From Micromonospora sp. WMMD961 (GTDB lineage Bacteria; Actinomycetota; Actinomycetes; Mycobacteriales; Micromonosporaceae), in assembly GCF_029626145.1 (NCBI RefSeq), contig NZ_JARUBJ010000002.1, forward strand, positions 588,501-652,500: DNA of 64,000 nt. Direction: 5' to 3'. Positions 1-7,632 of this stretch are shown here, piece after piece; positions within the stretch are counted from its first letter, which is position 1; every line of letters begins with the position of its first letter. The translations under genes and the position numbers were made by a program. Under the pieces are notes generated by a model, which ran no database searches, was not told where the DNA came from, and was given only the letters and a program-made list of their open reading frames with translations.

Positions 1-402
1 CGTCAACTGGACGGCGCCACCGTCCTCATCGTGGACGACGACGTACGCAACGTCTTCGCCTTGACCAGCGCGTTGGAGCTGCACGGTATGACCGTGCTGT
101 ACTCGGACAACGGGGCGGACGGTGTCCGCCTGCTGGCCGAGCATCCGGAGGTGGACATCGTGCTGATGGACGCCATGATGCCCGACCAGGACGGGTACGA
201 GACCACCCGCCAGATTCGCCGCAACCACCGCTTCGCCGACCTGCCGGTGGTCTTCCTGACCGCGAAGGCGATGCCGGGTGATCGTGAGTCGGCGCTCGCT
301 GCCGGGGGCAGCGACTACATCACCAAGCCGGTCGACCTGGACGACCTGATCGAGTTGATGTCGTCCTGGATCAACGGCAGCCGGACCGAGGAGACTTCGT
401 GA
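1..402 (+). CDS. C-terminal receiver domain of a truncated (probably hybrid histidine kinase) protein
   Basis: The frame is open from base 1, so the 5' part of the gene lies outside the window. The visible 133 residues form one complete response-regulator receiver domain: the acidic cluster VDDD near the start, the phospho-acceptor Asp in VLMDAMMPDQDG, the conserved Thr in FLTAKA and the Lys in ITKPVD. There is no room for an output domain after it. A receiver at the extreme C terminus, directly followed by a second receiver protein, is typical of actinobacterial hybrid sensor kinases, but the kinase part is not visible, so that is inference. The stop overlaps the next start by four bases, so the two are translationally coupled. 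Confidence 0.85.
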   Translation, partial: RQLDGATVLIVDDDVRNVFALTSALELHGMTVLYSDNGADGVRLLAEHPEVDIVLMDAMMPDQDGYETTRQIRRNHRFADLPVVFLTAKAMPGDRESALAAGGSDYITKPVDLDDLIELMSSWINGSRTEETS

Positions 403-953
403 CCCAGATGGCCAAGGCGCTGCTCGTGGACGACCGGCGGCAGAATCTGACGGCCCTGGAGGCGATCCTCCAGGGTCTGCCGGTCCAGTCCGTCGCGGTG
501 GAGAGTGGCGAGGCGGCGCTCAAGCAGCTCCTGGTCGACGACTTCGCGGTGATCCTGCTGGACGCGCAGATGCCGGACATGGACGGTTTCGAGACGGCGA
601 GTCACATCAAGCGCCGCGAGCGGACCCGACACGTGCCGATCATCTTCCTGACCGCGGCCGACCGGGACGCCCAGCTCGCCCTACGGGGATACCAGGTGGG
701 CGCGGTGGACTACCTGACCAAGCCGTTCGACCCGTGGGTGCTGCGGGCGAAGGTGTCGGTCTTCGTCGAGCTGTGGGTGAAGACCCGGCAGTTGGCTGCC
801 CAGTCGGACCTGGTCCGGGAGCGCGACACGCAGTGGCGGAGGCTCACCGACGCGGTCGACGAGGCGACGACCCTGCTGCGCTCCGACGACGTGGAGGCAC
901 GGGACCGGGCGGTACGCATGCTGGAGCAGGCCCGCTGGGGCAACACCGCCTGA
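399..953 (+). CDS. Single-domain response regulator with C-terminal helical extension
   Basis: 184 aa with a GTG start inside a GTGA overlap with the preceding gene. The receiver occupies about residues 5-125: LLVDDRRQN acidic pocket, phospho-acceptor Asp in ILLDAQMPDMDGFE, Thr in FLTAAD, Lys in YLTKPFDP. The last 60 residues are charged and helical (residues about 130-180), with no recognisable DNA-binding or enzymatic output domain. It probably acts as a phosphotransfer partner of the hybrid kinase encoded upstream and works through protein contacts. The STAS protein on the other strand just downstream suggests a partner-switching theme, though this is only neighbourhood evidence. Confidence 0.85.
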   Translation: MTQMAKALLVDDRRQNLTALEAILQGLPVQSVAVESGEAALKQLLVDDFAVILLDAQMPDMDGFETASHIKRRERTRHVPIIFLTAADRDAQLALRGYQVGAVDYLTKPFDPWVLRAKVSVFVELWVKTRQLAAQSDLVRERDTQWRRLTDAVDEATTLLRSDDVEARDRAVRMLEQARWGNTA

Positions 954-970
954 CGCGGGGAGCGGGTGGG

Positions 971-1306
971 TCAGCCGGTGGGCTGGTCGTTGCGGATCAT
1001 CAGGGCGCTGCGGAGGCCGGTGATGTCCAGGACCCGGATGAGGAAGTCGCCCACATGGGTCAACATCAGCAGACTCTGCGCGTGGCTGGCCTTGCGGCTG
1101 AGCACCACGAGGGTGCCCAGGCCCTGCGAGTCGCAGAAGGTGACACCACCGAGGTCGAGCACGATCCGCGGCGGCGGGTCGGCCAGTACCTCGTTGACGA
1201 CGGTGGAGAGCTGGGCCGCCGTGAGCATGTCGATCTCACCGGCCAGGCGCAGCACTGCTTCGTCGCCCGTCCGGTCTAGCGTGATGGACAGTTCGGCACG
1301 ATCCAC
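971..1306 (-). CDS. STAS domain protein, anti-sigma factor antagonist type
   Basis: 111 aa, almost entirely one STAS domain. Visible features are the N-terminal beta strands (DEAVLRLAGEIDMLTA), and the segment IVLDLGGVTFCDSQGLGTL, which matches the family signature around the phosphorylatable Ser of SpoIIAA/RsbV proteins (DxSGL; here CDSQGL). Proteins of this type bind an anti-sigma kinase and release a sigma factor when dephosphorylated. It ends 17 bases from the convergent response regulator, and its cognate anti-sigma kinase is not in the window. The target sigma factor cannot be inferred. Confidence 0.85.
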   Translation of the reverse strand: MDRAELSITLDRTGDEAVLRLAGEIDMLTAAQLSTVVNEVLADPPPRIVLDLGGVTFCDSQGLGTLVVLSRKASHAQSLLMLTHVGDFLIRVLDITGLRSALMIRNDQPTG

Positions 1307-1504
1307 CCGGTCAGCCTAGCGCGATCCGGCCGGTCCGGCCTGTTGAGGCCGTGAGCCGTCGCCGTGCCGGCCGTGAACCGTCGCCGCCCAGGCCACGCGC
1401 CCCCGGTCGGCGCTGCTGGCGGGCACCGGCGGTGGGTGAGCCGGGTAACCCGACTGCGGGGTGGCTGCTGGTGGGCCGTTCGCCGCTGACACAATGGCGT
1501 CATC

Positions 1505-2842
1505 GTGACCGACATCTTTCCCGCCGGATCCGGCCGCTACCCGGCCGAAGCGCCGGCCTCCGAGGCCCTGTTCGACCGCGCCCGTGCCATCGTGCCGGGC
1601 GGGGTCAACTCCCCTGTGCGCGCCTTCCAGGCGGTCGGCGGCGCCCCCCGTTTCATGGTCCGTGGCGAGGGTCCGTGGCTGTACGACGCCGACGGCCGCC
1701 GCTACGTCGACCTGGTCTGCTCCTGGGGGCCGTTGATCCTCGGGCACGCCCACCCGGAGGTGGTGGACGCCGTGCAGGCTGCCGCCGCCCGGGGCACCAG
1801 CTTCGGCACTCCCACCCCGGGTGAGGTGGAGTTGGCCGCCGAACTCGTCGACCGGACTCCGATGGAGCAGGTCCGCCTGGTCAACTCGGGCACCGAGGCC
1901 ACCATGTCGGCGATCCGGCTGGCGCGTGGCTTCACCGGCCGCTCCAAGATCGTCAAGTTCGCCGGTTGCTACCACGGGCACGTCGACGCGCTGCTTGCCG
2001 CGGCCGGGTCCGGCGTGGCCACGCTGGGCCTGCCCGACTCGCCGGGTGTGACCGGTGCGGCGGCCAGCGAGACGATCGTGCTGCCCTACAACGACATCCG
2101 GGCCGTCGAGGAGGCATTCGCCGCCGAGGGGCCGCACATCGCGGCGGTGATCACCGAGGCCGCCGCCGGCAACATGGGCGTGGTCGCCCCTCGCGACGGT
2201 TTCAACCAGCAGCTCGCCCGGATCGCGCACGCGCACGGCGCGCTGCTCGTGGTGGACGAGGTGATGACCGGGTTCCGGGTCTCCCGCGCCGGGTGGCACG
2301 GCCTCGACGCCTCCGACGCCGACCTGTGGACGTACGGCAAGGTCATGGGTGGTGGCCTGCCCGCCGCCGCGTTCGGCGGGCGGGCGGACATCATGGCGCG
2401 TCTCGCCCCGGCCGGCCCGGTCTACCAGGCCGGCACGCTCTCCGGTAACCCGCTGGCCTGCGCCGCCGGGCTGGCGACCCTGCGGCTGGCTGACGACGCG
2501 CTCTACCAGCGCCTCGACCAGACGGCCGCCACCGTGGGCAAGCTGGCCTCCGACGCGCTGGCCGCCGCCGGGGTCCCGCACCGACTGTCGTACGCGGGCA
2601 GCATGTTCTCGATCTTCTTCACCGACGCCGACGTGGTCGACTACGACAGCGCGCGCACCCAGCAGGTGCCGGCGTTCAAGGCGTTCTTCCACGCGATGCT
2701 CGCCGCCGGCGTCTACCTGCCGCCGAGCGCTTTCGAGTCGTGGTTCGTGTCGGCGGCGCTCGACGACGCCGCTCTGGAACACATCGCCGACGCGCTGCCG
2801 ACGGCGGCGAACGCGGCGGCAGCGGCCGGTCACGGGGGTTAG
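1505..2842 (+). CDS. hemL: Glutamate-1-semialdehyde 2,1-aminomutase
   Basis: 445 aa, the usual length for the family. It converts glutamate-1-semialdehyde to 5-aminolevulinate, the second step of the C5 route to haem, corrinoids and sirohaem, using PLP/PMP in the cytosol. Seen: PGGVNSPVRAF near residue 30, the NSGTEA substrate/phosphate segment, CYHGHVDALL, the VVDEVMTGFR strand with the cofactor-binding Asp, and the Schiff-base Lys in TYGKVMGGGLPAAAFGG. Start is GTG at 1505 (MTDIFPAGSG). It leads a co-directional run into the cytochrome c maturation genes, which makes sense because those need haem. The same hemL-to-ccsA arrangement is known from Streptomyces and Mycobacterium relatives. Confidence 0.97.
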   Translation: MTDIFPAGSGRYPAEAPASEALFDRARAIVPGGVNSPVRAFQAVGGAPRFMVRGEGPWLYDADGRRYVDLVCSWGPLILGHAHPEVVDAVQAAAARGTSFGTPTPGEVELAAELVDRTPMEQVRLVNSGTEATMSAIRLARGFTGRSKIVKFAGCYHGHVDALLAAAGSGVATLGLPDSPGVTGAAASETIVLPYNDIRAVEEAFAAEGPHIAAVITEAAAGNMGVVAPRDGFNQQLARIAHAHGALLVVDEVMTGFRVSRAGWHGLDASDADLWTYGKVMGGGLPAAAFGGRADIMARLAPAGPVYQAGTLSGNPLACAAGLATLRLADDALYQRLDQTAATVGKLASDALAAAGVPHRLSYAGSMFSIFFTDADVVDYDSARTQQVPAFKAFFHAMLAAGVYLPPSAFESWFVSAALDDAALEHIADALPTAANAAAAAGHGG

Positions 2843-2905
2843 CGTGAGCGCGAGGAGTGAGCCGGTCTTGCGAGCCCCGCAGTCGAGAACAGAGGGGGCG
2901 CAGCC
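2843..2905 (+). repeat. Short intra-operonic spacer resembling a dispersed GTGAGCG-type element
   Basis: This 63-base spacer between hemL and the phosphatase gene begins two bases after the hemL stop with GTGAGCGCGAGGAGTGAGCC. A similar sequence (GTGAGCGGAGCGAGCGAACC) follows the paaB stop at 51909. Both begin at the stop codon of one gene and run to the start of the next, a placement like that of mycobacterial MIRU elements. The family assignment is inference from two copies. The last bases (GAGGGGGCGCAGCC) also carry the ribosome-binding site for the TTG start downstream. Confidence 0.35.
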
Positions 2906-3553
2906 TTGAGTAAGACGGTGGTCCACGTGCTCCGGCACGGTGAGGTGTACAACCCGGATCAGATTCTCTACGGTCGGTTGCCCGGCTTCCGCCTCTCCGA
3001 GCTGGGTGTGCAGATGGCCAAGGCCGCCGCGCAGGGCCTGGCCGAGCGGGAGATCGTGCACGTGGTGGCCAGCCCACTGGAACGCGCCCAGCAGACCGCC
3101 GAGCCGATCGCCGCCCAGTTCGGGTTGCCGGTCGGGGTGGACGAGCGGCTGATCGAGAGCGCGAACTGGTTCGAGGGCAAGAAGGTGTCCCCGGGTGACG
3201 GGTCGTTCCGTGACCCGCGCAACTGGTGGGTGCTGCGCGACCCGGTGACCCCGTCCTGGGGCGAGGCGTACCGGGTGATCGCCGAGCGGATGTTCGCCGC
3301 CGTGCAAGCCGCCCGGGTCGCCGCCGAGGGGCGCGAGGCGGTGCTGGTGTCGCACCAGCTGCCGATCTGGACGCTGCGCCGCCACGTCGAGCGCAAGCGG
3401 CTCTGGCACGACCCGCGCAAGCGGCAGTGTGGGCTGGCGAGCCTCACCTCGTTCCACTTCGACGGTGCGAAGGTGGTGGGCATCGGCTACAGCGAGCCGG
3501 CCGCGCACCTGATCGCCCTCTCCGCGACAGCCCGGACGGCCAAGGGGGCCTGA
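2906..3553 (+). CDS. Histidine phosphatase (phosphoglycerate mutase-like) family protein
   Basis: 215 aa, TTG start preceded by GAGGGGG. The catalytic motif LRHGEV (phospho-accepting His) is at residues about 9-14, followed by the conserved Arg of the LYGRLPGFRLSELG segment, ASPLERAQQTAEPIA (second Arg and acid pocket), and VLVSHQLPIW with the second catalytic His. These features define branch 1 of the histidine phosphatase superfamily; the substrate is not evident, and a role as a true glycolytic mutase is unlikely because the sequence is not that of GpmA. It lies between hemL and the thiol-disulfide genes; the same neighbour occurs in related actinobacteria. Its stop overlaps the next start by one base. 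Confidence 0.88.
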   Translation: MSKTVVHVLRHGEVYNPDQILYGRLPGFRLSELGVQMAKAAAQGLAEREIVHVVASPLERAQQTAEPIAAQFGLPVGVDERLIESANWFEGKKVSPGDGSFRDPRNWWVLRDPVTPSWGEAYRVIAERMFAAVQAARVAAEGREAVLVSHQLPIWTLRRHVERKRLWHDPRKRQCGLASLTSFHFDGAKVVGIGYSEPAAHLIALSATARTAKGA

Positions 3554-4119
3554 TGAACGCCCGGAGGTGGACCGCCGGCCTGCTCGCCACCGTCGCCGCG
3601 GTGGCGCTGGTCGGCTGCACGTCGAAGGGGCAGGAGAAGACCTGCACGGCCACCACCGACGGGATCTTCGAGTGTGCGCCGGACCAGCGCTCCGCACCCC
3701 CGAAGCTCGCCGGTGAGCTGCTCCTCGGCGGCACCTACGACGTCAGCCAGGCTCGCGGTCAGGTCGTGGTGGTCAACTTCTGGGGATCCTGGTGCGCGCC
3801 CTGCCGGGCCGAGGCGGATGACCTGGAAGCCGTTTACCAGGCCACCAAGGGCTCCGGAGTGACCTTCCTCGGCATCAACGTGCAGGATTCGCGGGACAAG
3901 GCCAAGGCGTTCGAGCAGGGGCGGGTCACCTATCCGAGCCTCTTCGACCCGGCCAGCCGGCTGGCGCTCGACCTGGACATCCCGCCGAACACCGTCCCCG
4001 CGACGGTGGTGCTCGACCGGGAGGGGCGGATCGCCTCGGTGATCCGGGCCGCCGTCAAGCAGGAGGGCCTGCAACCGATCGTCGAGCGGATCGCGGCCGA
4101 GAAGCCGGCGTCGAACTGA
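3553..4119 (+). CDS. TlpA/ResA-family thioredoxin-like lipoprotein for cytochrome c maturation
   Basis: 188 aa. Start chosen at the ATG overlapping the previous stop (TGATG), which places a lipoprotein signal peptide at the N terminus (RRWTAGLLATVAAVALVGC, Cys near residue 23). The thioredoxin domain follows, with the WGSWCAPCRAEAD active site (CAPC) and a cis-Pro region near NTVPATVVLDREG. ResA-type proteins are extracytoplasmic thiol-disulfide reductants that keep the CXXCH cysteines of apocytochrome c reduced for haem attachment. Immediate coupling to ccdA, resB and ccsA supports that role. Electrons would come from CcdA. Confidence 0.9.
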   Translation: MNARRWTAGLLATVAAVALVGCTSKGQEKTCTATTDGIFECAPDQRSAPPKLAGELLLGGTYDVSQARGQVVVVNFWGSWCAPCRAEADDLEAVYQATKGSGVTFLGINVQDSRDKAKAFEQGRVTYPSLFDPASRLALDLDIPPNTVPATVVLDREGRIASVIRAAVKQEGLQPIVERIAAEKPASN

Positions 4120-4976
4120 TGGGCGAGACCTTCAAGGAGCTGGCCCTGAGCGGGCCGCTGCTGCTCGCCATCGGCGCGGCGGCGCTCGCCGGCCTGGTCA
4201 GCTTCCTCTCCCCGTGCGTGCTCCCGCTCGTCCCTGGCTACCTGTCGTACGTCACCGGGCTGGCCGGCGCCGACCTCGAAGGCCGTGCAAGGAAGGGCAC
4301 CTTGTTAACGCCTGCGGTAGAAGAAGGGGCCCTTCCTTACACTTCGGCCGGCGGGGGCGGAGCTGTCGCCGTACGGGAGCGGACCGCGACGGTCGCCGTC
4401 AAGGGCCGGGTGCTCGCCGGGACGCTGCTCTTCATCGCCGGCTTCACTGTCGTCTTCGTCGCCACCGCCATCCTGTTCGCCGGTATCGGCCGGGTCTTCT
4501 TCGAGTACGAGCGGCAGCTCGAAATCGTCGTCGGCGTGCTGATCATCGTGCTCGGGTTCGGTTACCTCGGGATGATCCCCGCTCTGCAACGGGAGTTCCG
4601 GATCTCCCGGCTGCCGTCGGCCGGGCTGCTCGGCGCACCGGTCTTCGGGGCGGTCTTCGCGCTCAGTTGGGTGCCCTGCACGGGCCCCACGCTCGGCGCG
4701 GTGATGGGCATGGCGGCCACCAGCGGGCAGAGCGACCGCGCCGTGGTGCTGGCCGTGGCGTACTGCCTCGGGTTGGGGATACCGTTCATCGTCTTCGGGC
4801 TGGGCTTCGAACGCCTGCTCGGGGTCTTCCGCGCCGTCCGGCGCAACAGTCGTTGGGTCACCCGGGTCGGCGGCGCCCTGCTCATCCTGATCGGCCTGGC
4901 GCTGGTCACCGGCGGGTGGCAGAGCTTCGTGATCTGGCTGCAGACCACCGTCGGGGTGGGCGAGGTGAGCATATGA
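4119..4976 (+). CDS. ccdA: Cytochrome c biogenesis protein CcdA
   Basis: 285 aa polytopic membrane protein of the DsbD/CcdA family, with about six membrane helices. It carries reducing equivalents from cytoplasmic thioredoxin across the membrane to the ResA-like lipoprotein encoded just upstream. The redox cysteines are visible in FLSPCVLPLVPGYLSYVTGLAG (helix 1) and LSWVPCTGPTLGAVMG (helix 4). The loop between the first two helices is unusually long and contains residues encoded by an inserted 56-bp palindromic repeat (4287-4342), read in frame as KGTLLTPAVEEGALPYT with flanks. The protein should still fold because the insertion is in a loop. Start ATG overlaps the previous stop by one base, and its own stop overlaps resB. 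Confidence 0.94.
   Translation: MGETFKELALSGPLLLAIGAAALAGLVSFLSPCVLPLVPGYLSYVTGLAGADLEGRARKGTLLTPAVEEGALPYTSAGGGGAVAVRERTATVAVKGRVLAGTLLFIAGFTVVFVATAILFAGIGRVFFEYERQLEIVVGVLIIVLGFGYLGMIPALQREFRISRLPSAGLLGAPVFGAVFALSWVPCTGPTLGAVMGMAATSGQSDRAVVLAVAYCLGLGIPFIVFGLGFERLLGVFRAVRRNSRWVTRVGGALLILIGLALVTGGWQSFVIWLQTTVGVGEVSI
4287..4342. repeat. 56-bp palindromic interspersed repeat, copy 1, inside ccdA
   Basis: The segment starts with GCAAGGAAGGGCACCTTG and ends with AAGGGGCCCTTCCTTAC; both arms are self-complementary around a central TTAACGCC core. It aligns with the reverse complement of 14068-14123 at about 47 of 56 positions by my hand alignment. It interrupts the ccdA coding frame without breaking it. 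Small dispersed palindromes of this kind are known in actinobacterial genomes; I could not check its copy number in the rest of the genome. Confidence 0.75.
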
Positions 4977-6598
4977 CGGTCGTCGACGAGCGGCCCGAGG
5001 CCGAGGCCCCGGCGCCGCGCCGCCGGCCCAACCGGCTGCTGGCCCTGCTGCGCAACTCGTGGCGGCAGCTCACCAGCATGCGTACCGCCCTGATCCTGCT
5101 GTTCCTGCTGGCGATCGCCGCGATTCCCGGCTCGGTGCTGCCGCAGCGCGGGATCAGCCCGGAGAAGGTCAACGAGTACTTCGTCGACCACCCGGACTGG
5201 GCTCCGCGACTGGACCGGATCGGCGCGTTCGAGGTCTTCGGGTCGGTCTGGTTCTCCGCGATCTACCTGCTGCTGTTCACCTCGCTGATCGGCTGCATCA
5301 CGCCCCGACTGCGCGACCACGTCCGGGCGTTGCGGTCCCGGCCGCCGGCCGCGCCGAAGCGGATGGCCCGGCTGCCGCAGCACGCCGTGCTGCCCGCCCC
5401 GCCCGGCGGCGTGGCGGCGATCGCCGACGTGCTGCGTAAGCGCCGCTGGCGGGTCGAGGTGCGCGGCGACGAGGTCTCCGCCGAAAAGGGCTACCTCAAG
5501 GAGACCGGCAACCTGCTGTTCCACACCTCGTTGATCGCGGTGCTGATCGGAGTCGCGCTCGGCTCGTGGTACGGCTGGAGCGGCAACCGCCTGCTGGTGG
5601 CGGGCGCGGACAACGCCTTCTGCAACACCCGCCAGCAGTACGCGGAGGCGAAGCTCGGCCCGCGTGTGGACAGCGCCGATCTGCCCCGCTTCTGCCTGCG
5701 GTTGGACGACTTCGAGGCCCGGTTCCTGCCGTCCGGTCAGCCGGAGTTCTTCAATGCCACGGTCACCGTCGACGGGCCGGACGAGCCGACCCGCCGCGCC
5801 GACTTCTCGGTGAACTCGCCGCTGCGCCTGACCGACGCGAGCGTCTACCTGCTCGGCCACGGGTACGCACCGGTGATCCGCTACACCGACCGGTTCGGCA
5901 ACAGCCAGGTCAGCGACGAGCCGTTCCTGACCACCGGCGACATGGGCCTGACCAGCGAAGGGCTGGCCGCGTTCCCGGACGCGAACGTCGACCCGGCGAC
6001 CGGCCAGCGCGCACCGGATCTGCAGATGGCGTTCACCGGCATCTACCTGCCCACGGCACCCGAGAAGGGGCCGTTCGTCCGCTCGCAGTATCCGACCGAG
6101 CGCAACCCGGTGCTGAACCTGGTCGCCTACCAGGGCAACCTCGGCCTGGACGCCGGCATCCCCGGCTCGGTCTACCAGCTCGACCAGCGGCAGGTGCGGA
6201 CCGGCAAGGTCAAGGAGGTCGGCACCAAGCTGCTCAAGAAGGGCGAGACCTGGACGTTGGCGGACGGCACCACAGTCGAGTTCCTGGGCACCGAGCGGTA
6301 CGTCACCCTCTCCATCCGGCACGACCCCGGTGCGACGCCACTGCTGATCAGCTGCGGTGTCCTGCTGGTCGGGCTGATGGGTTCGCTGTTCGGGCGGCGT
6401 CGCCGGGTGTTCTTCCGGGTGGTGCCGGCGAACCCCGGGGAAAGATCTCCGACGGGCGGTAGTAGTTTGGTGGAGGCCGGTGGGTTGCCGCGCACCGACT
6501 ATCCAGGGTTCGCCGAGGAGTTCACCCAGCTCGTCGCCGCGGTCAAGGGTGACGACGGAGCGGCCGAACGGGCCGGCGTGCGAGAAGGAGCCGAGTGA
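4973..6598 (+). CDS. resB: Cytochrome c biogenesis protein ResB (Ccs1)
   Basis: 541 aa. Start taken at the ATG inside the ATGA overlap with ccdA (MTVVDERPEAEAPAPRRR). ResB proteins have a few N-terminal membrane helices (here MRTALILLFLLAIAAIPGSVLPQ and an AIYLLLFTSLIGCITPRLRDH helix), a further helix near residue 185, a long extracytoplasmic domain and a last helix near residue 460 (PLLISCGVLLVGLMGSLFG). With CcsA it forms the System II haem lyase that exports haem and ligates it to apocytochrome c. The GSVLPQ and ITPRLRDH segments are typical of the family. Confidence 0.94.
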   Translation: MTVVDERPEAEAPAPRRRPNRLLALLRNSWRQLTSMRTALILLFLLAIAAIPGSVLPQRGISPEKVNEYFVDHPDWAPRLDRIGAFEVFGSVWFSAIYLLLFTSLIGCITPRLRDHVRALRSRPPAAPKRMARLPQHAVLPAPPGGVAAIADVLRKRRWRVEVRGDEVSAEKGYLKETGNLLFHTSLIAVLIGVALGSWYGWSGNRLLVAGADNAFCNTRQQYAEAKLGPRVDSADLPRFCLRLDDFEARFLPSGQPEFFNATVTVDGPDEPTRRADFSVNSPLRLTDASVYLLGHGYAPVIRYTDRFGNSQVSDEPFLTTGDMGLTSEGLAAFPDANVDPATGQRAPDLQMAFTGIYLPTAPEKGPFVRSQYPTERNPVLNLVAYQGNLGLDAGIPGSVYQLDQRQVRTGKVKEVGTKLLKKGETWTLADGTTVEFLGTERYVTLSIRHDPGATPLLISCGVLLVGLMGSLFGRRRRVFFRVVPANPGERSPTGGSSLVEAGGLPRTDYPGFAEEFTQLVAAVKGDDGAAERAGVREGAE

Positions 6599-7563
6599 TG
6601 TCCGCACTCTCCGACAATCTGGTCACCTTCGCGATCCTGGCGTACCTGATCGCCATGATCGGCCACGCCGTCGAGTACGCGCTGGGCAACGCCCGCACCC
6701 GGGTCGCCGCGGCGGCCCCGGTCCGCGAGCTGGTGGGCGCCGGCGGCGTACCGGTGCCCCCCACGCCGGTCGCGTCGCCGAGCGTCGGTGACCGGTCCGC
6801 ACGGCGTGCCCGCCTGGGCGGCCTGGTCGGGGTGGGTGCCACCGCGGTCGCCGCCGTGCTGCACCTGGCGGCGCTGGTCACCCGGGGGCTTGCCGCCGAC
6901 CGGATGCCCTGGGGCAACATGTACGAGTTCGTGCTCACGGTGACGTTCATCGGGGTCGCCGCCTGGCTGGTGGTGCTCTGGAAGCGACCGTCGCTGCGCA
7001 AGCTCGGGCTGTTCCTCACGCTGGTGATGGTGCTGCTGGTGGCCACCGCCGAGCTGGTGCTGTACGTGCCGATCGTGCCGCTGGTGCCGGCACTGAACTC
7101 GTACTGGTTCGTCATCCACGTCTCGACGATCGTCTTCGCGTCCGGCATCTTCCTGCTCGGTGTGGTGCCGGCGGTCGGCTTCCTGATGCGCAGCGGATAC
7201 GAGCAGGGTAAGCGGAGCTTCCCGTACACCCTGGCCAAGCGGCTGCCCGGCGCGGTGGGCCTGGAGCGGCTGACCTTCGCGCTGCACGCGTTCGCGTTCC
7301 CGATCTTCACCTTCGCGGTGATCGCCGGTGCCATCTGGGCCGAGGCGGCGTGGGGTCGGCCGTGGGGCTGGGACCCGAAGGAGACCTGGGCGTTCATCTC
7401 CTGGGTGGTGTACGCCGGTTACCTGCACGCCCGGGCCACGCCCAGCGTGCGGCGCAACGTGGCGACCTGGCTCGCGGTGCTCGGCTTCCTCACCATGCTG
7501 ATGAACCTGTTCGGGGTGAACATCTTCTTCACCGGCCTGCACTCGTACGGCGGGCTGGACTGA
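6598..7563 (+). CDS. ccsB: Cytochrome c biogenesis protein CcsA/CcsB, haem-handling subunit
   Basis: About 321 aa, polytopic. The haem-handling WWD-type segment is visible as EAAWGRPWGWDPKETWAFISWVVYAGYLH near residue 265, with conserved flanking His residues (HVSTIVF near residue 180, HARAT after the motif). It pairs with ResB to move haem out and attach it to apocytochrome c. ATG at 6598 is preferred because GGAG at 6587-6590 is seven bases upstream; an in-frame GTG three bases earlier is the alternative. It ends the operon at a strong hairpin (7578-7613). Confidence 0.94.
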   Translation: MSALSDNLVTFAILAYLIAMIGHAVEYALGNARTRVAAAAPVRELVGAGGVPVPPTPVASPSVGDRSARRARLGGLVGVGATAVAAVLHLAALVTRGLAADRMPWGNMYEFVLTVTFIGVAAWLVVLWKRPSLRKLGLFLTLVMVLLVATAELVLYVPIVPLVPALNSYWFVIHVSTIVFASGIFLLGVVPAVGFLMRSGYEQGKRSFPYTLAKRLPGAVGLERLTFALHAFAFPIFTFAVIAGAIWAEAAWGRPWGWDPKETWAFISWVVYAGYLHARATPSVRRNVATWLAVLGFLTMLMNLFGVNIFFTGLHSYGGLD

Positions 7564-7577
7564 CCTGGACGTGCAGC

Positions 7578-7613
7578 GCGGGCCGGTCACCGATTCGTCG
7601 GTGACCGGCCCGC
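7578..7613. terminator. Perfect 16-bp stem with TTCG loop, bidirectional terminator candidate
   Basis: Left arm 7578-7593 pairs perfectly with 7598-7613 around a TTCG tetraloop. It lies in the 69-base gap between the convergent ccsB and secreted-protein genes, so it can serve both. There is no long T tract, as is usual in high-GC actinobacteria. Confidence 0.8.
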
Positions 7614-7632
7614 GTCGTCGTGCCAGCTGTGG

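Noticed and set aside
1316..3697. 793-codon minus-strand ORF opposite hemL and the phosphatase gene
   Set aside because: It mirrors the third-position GC bias of confirmed genes on the plus strand, has low-complexity Arg/Gly/His composition and no family motif.
4305..4589. Minus-strand ORF inside ccdA overlapping the palindromic element
   Set aside because: An acidic shadow of membrane helices; the element itself offers no start signal.
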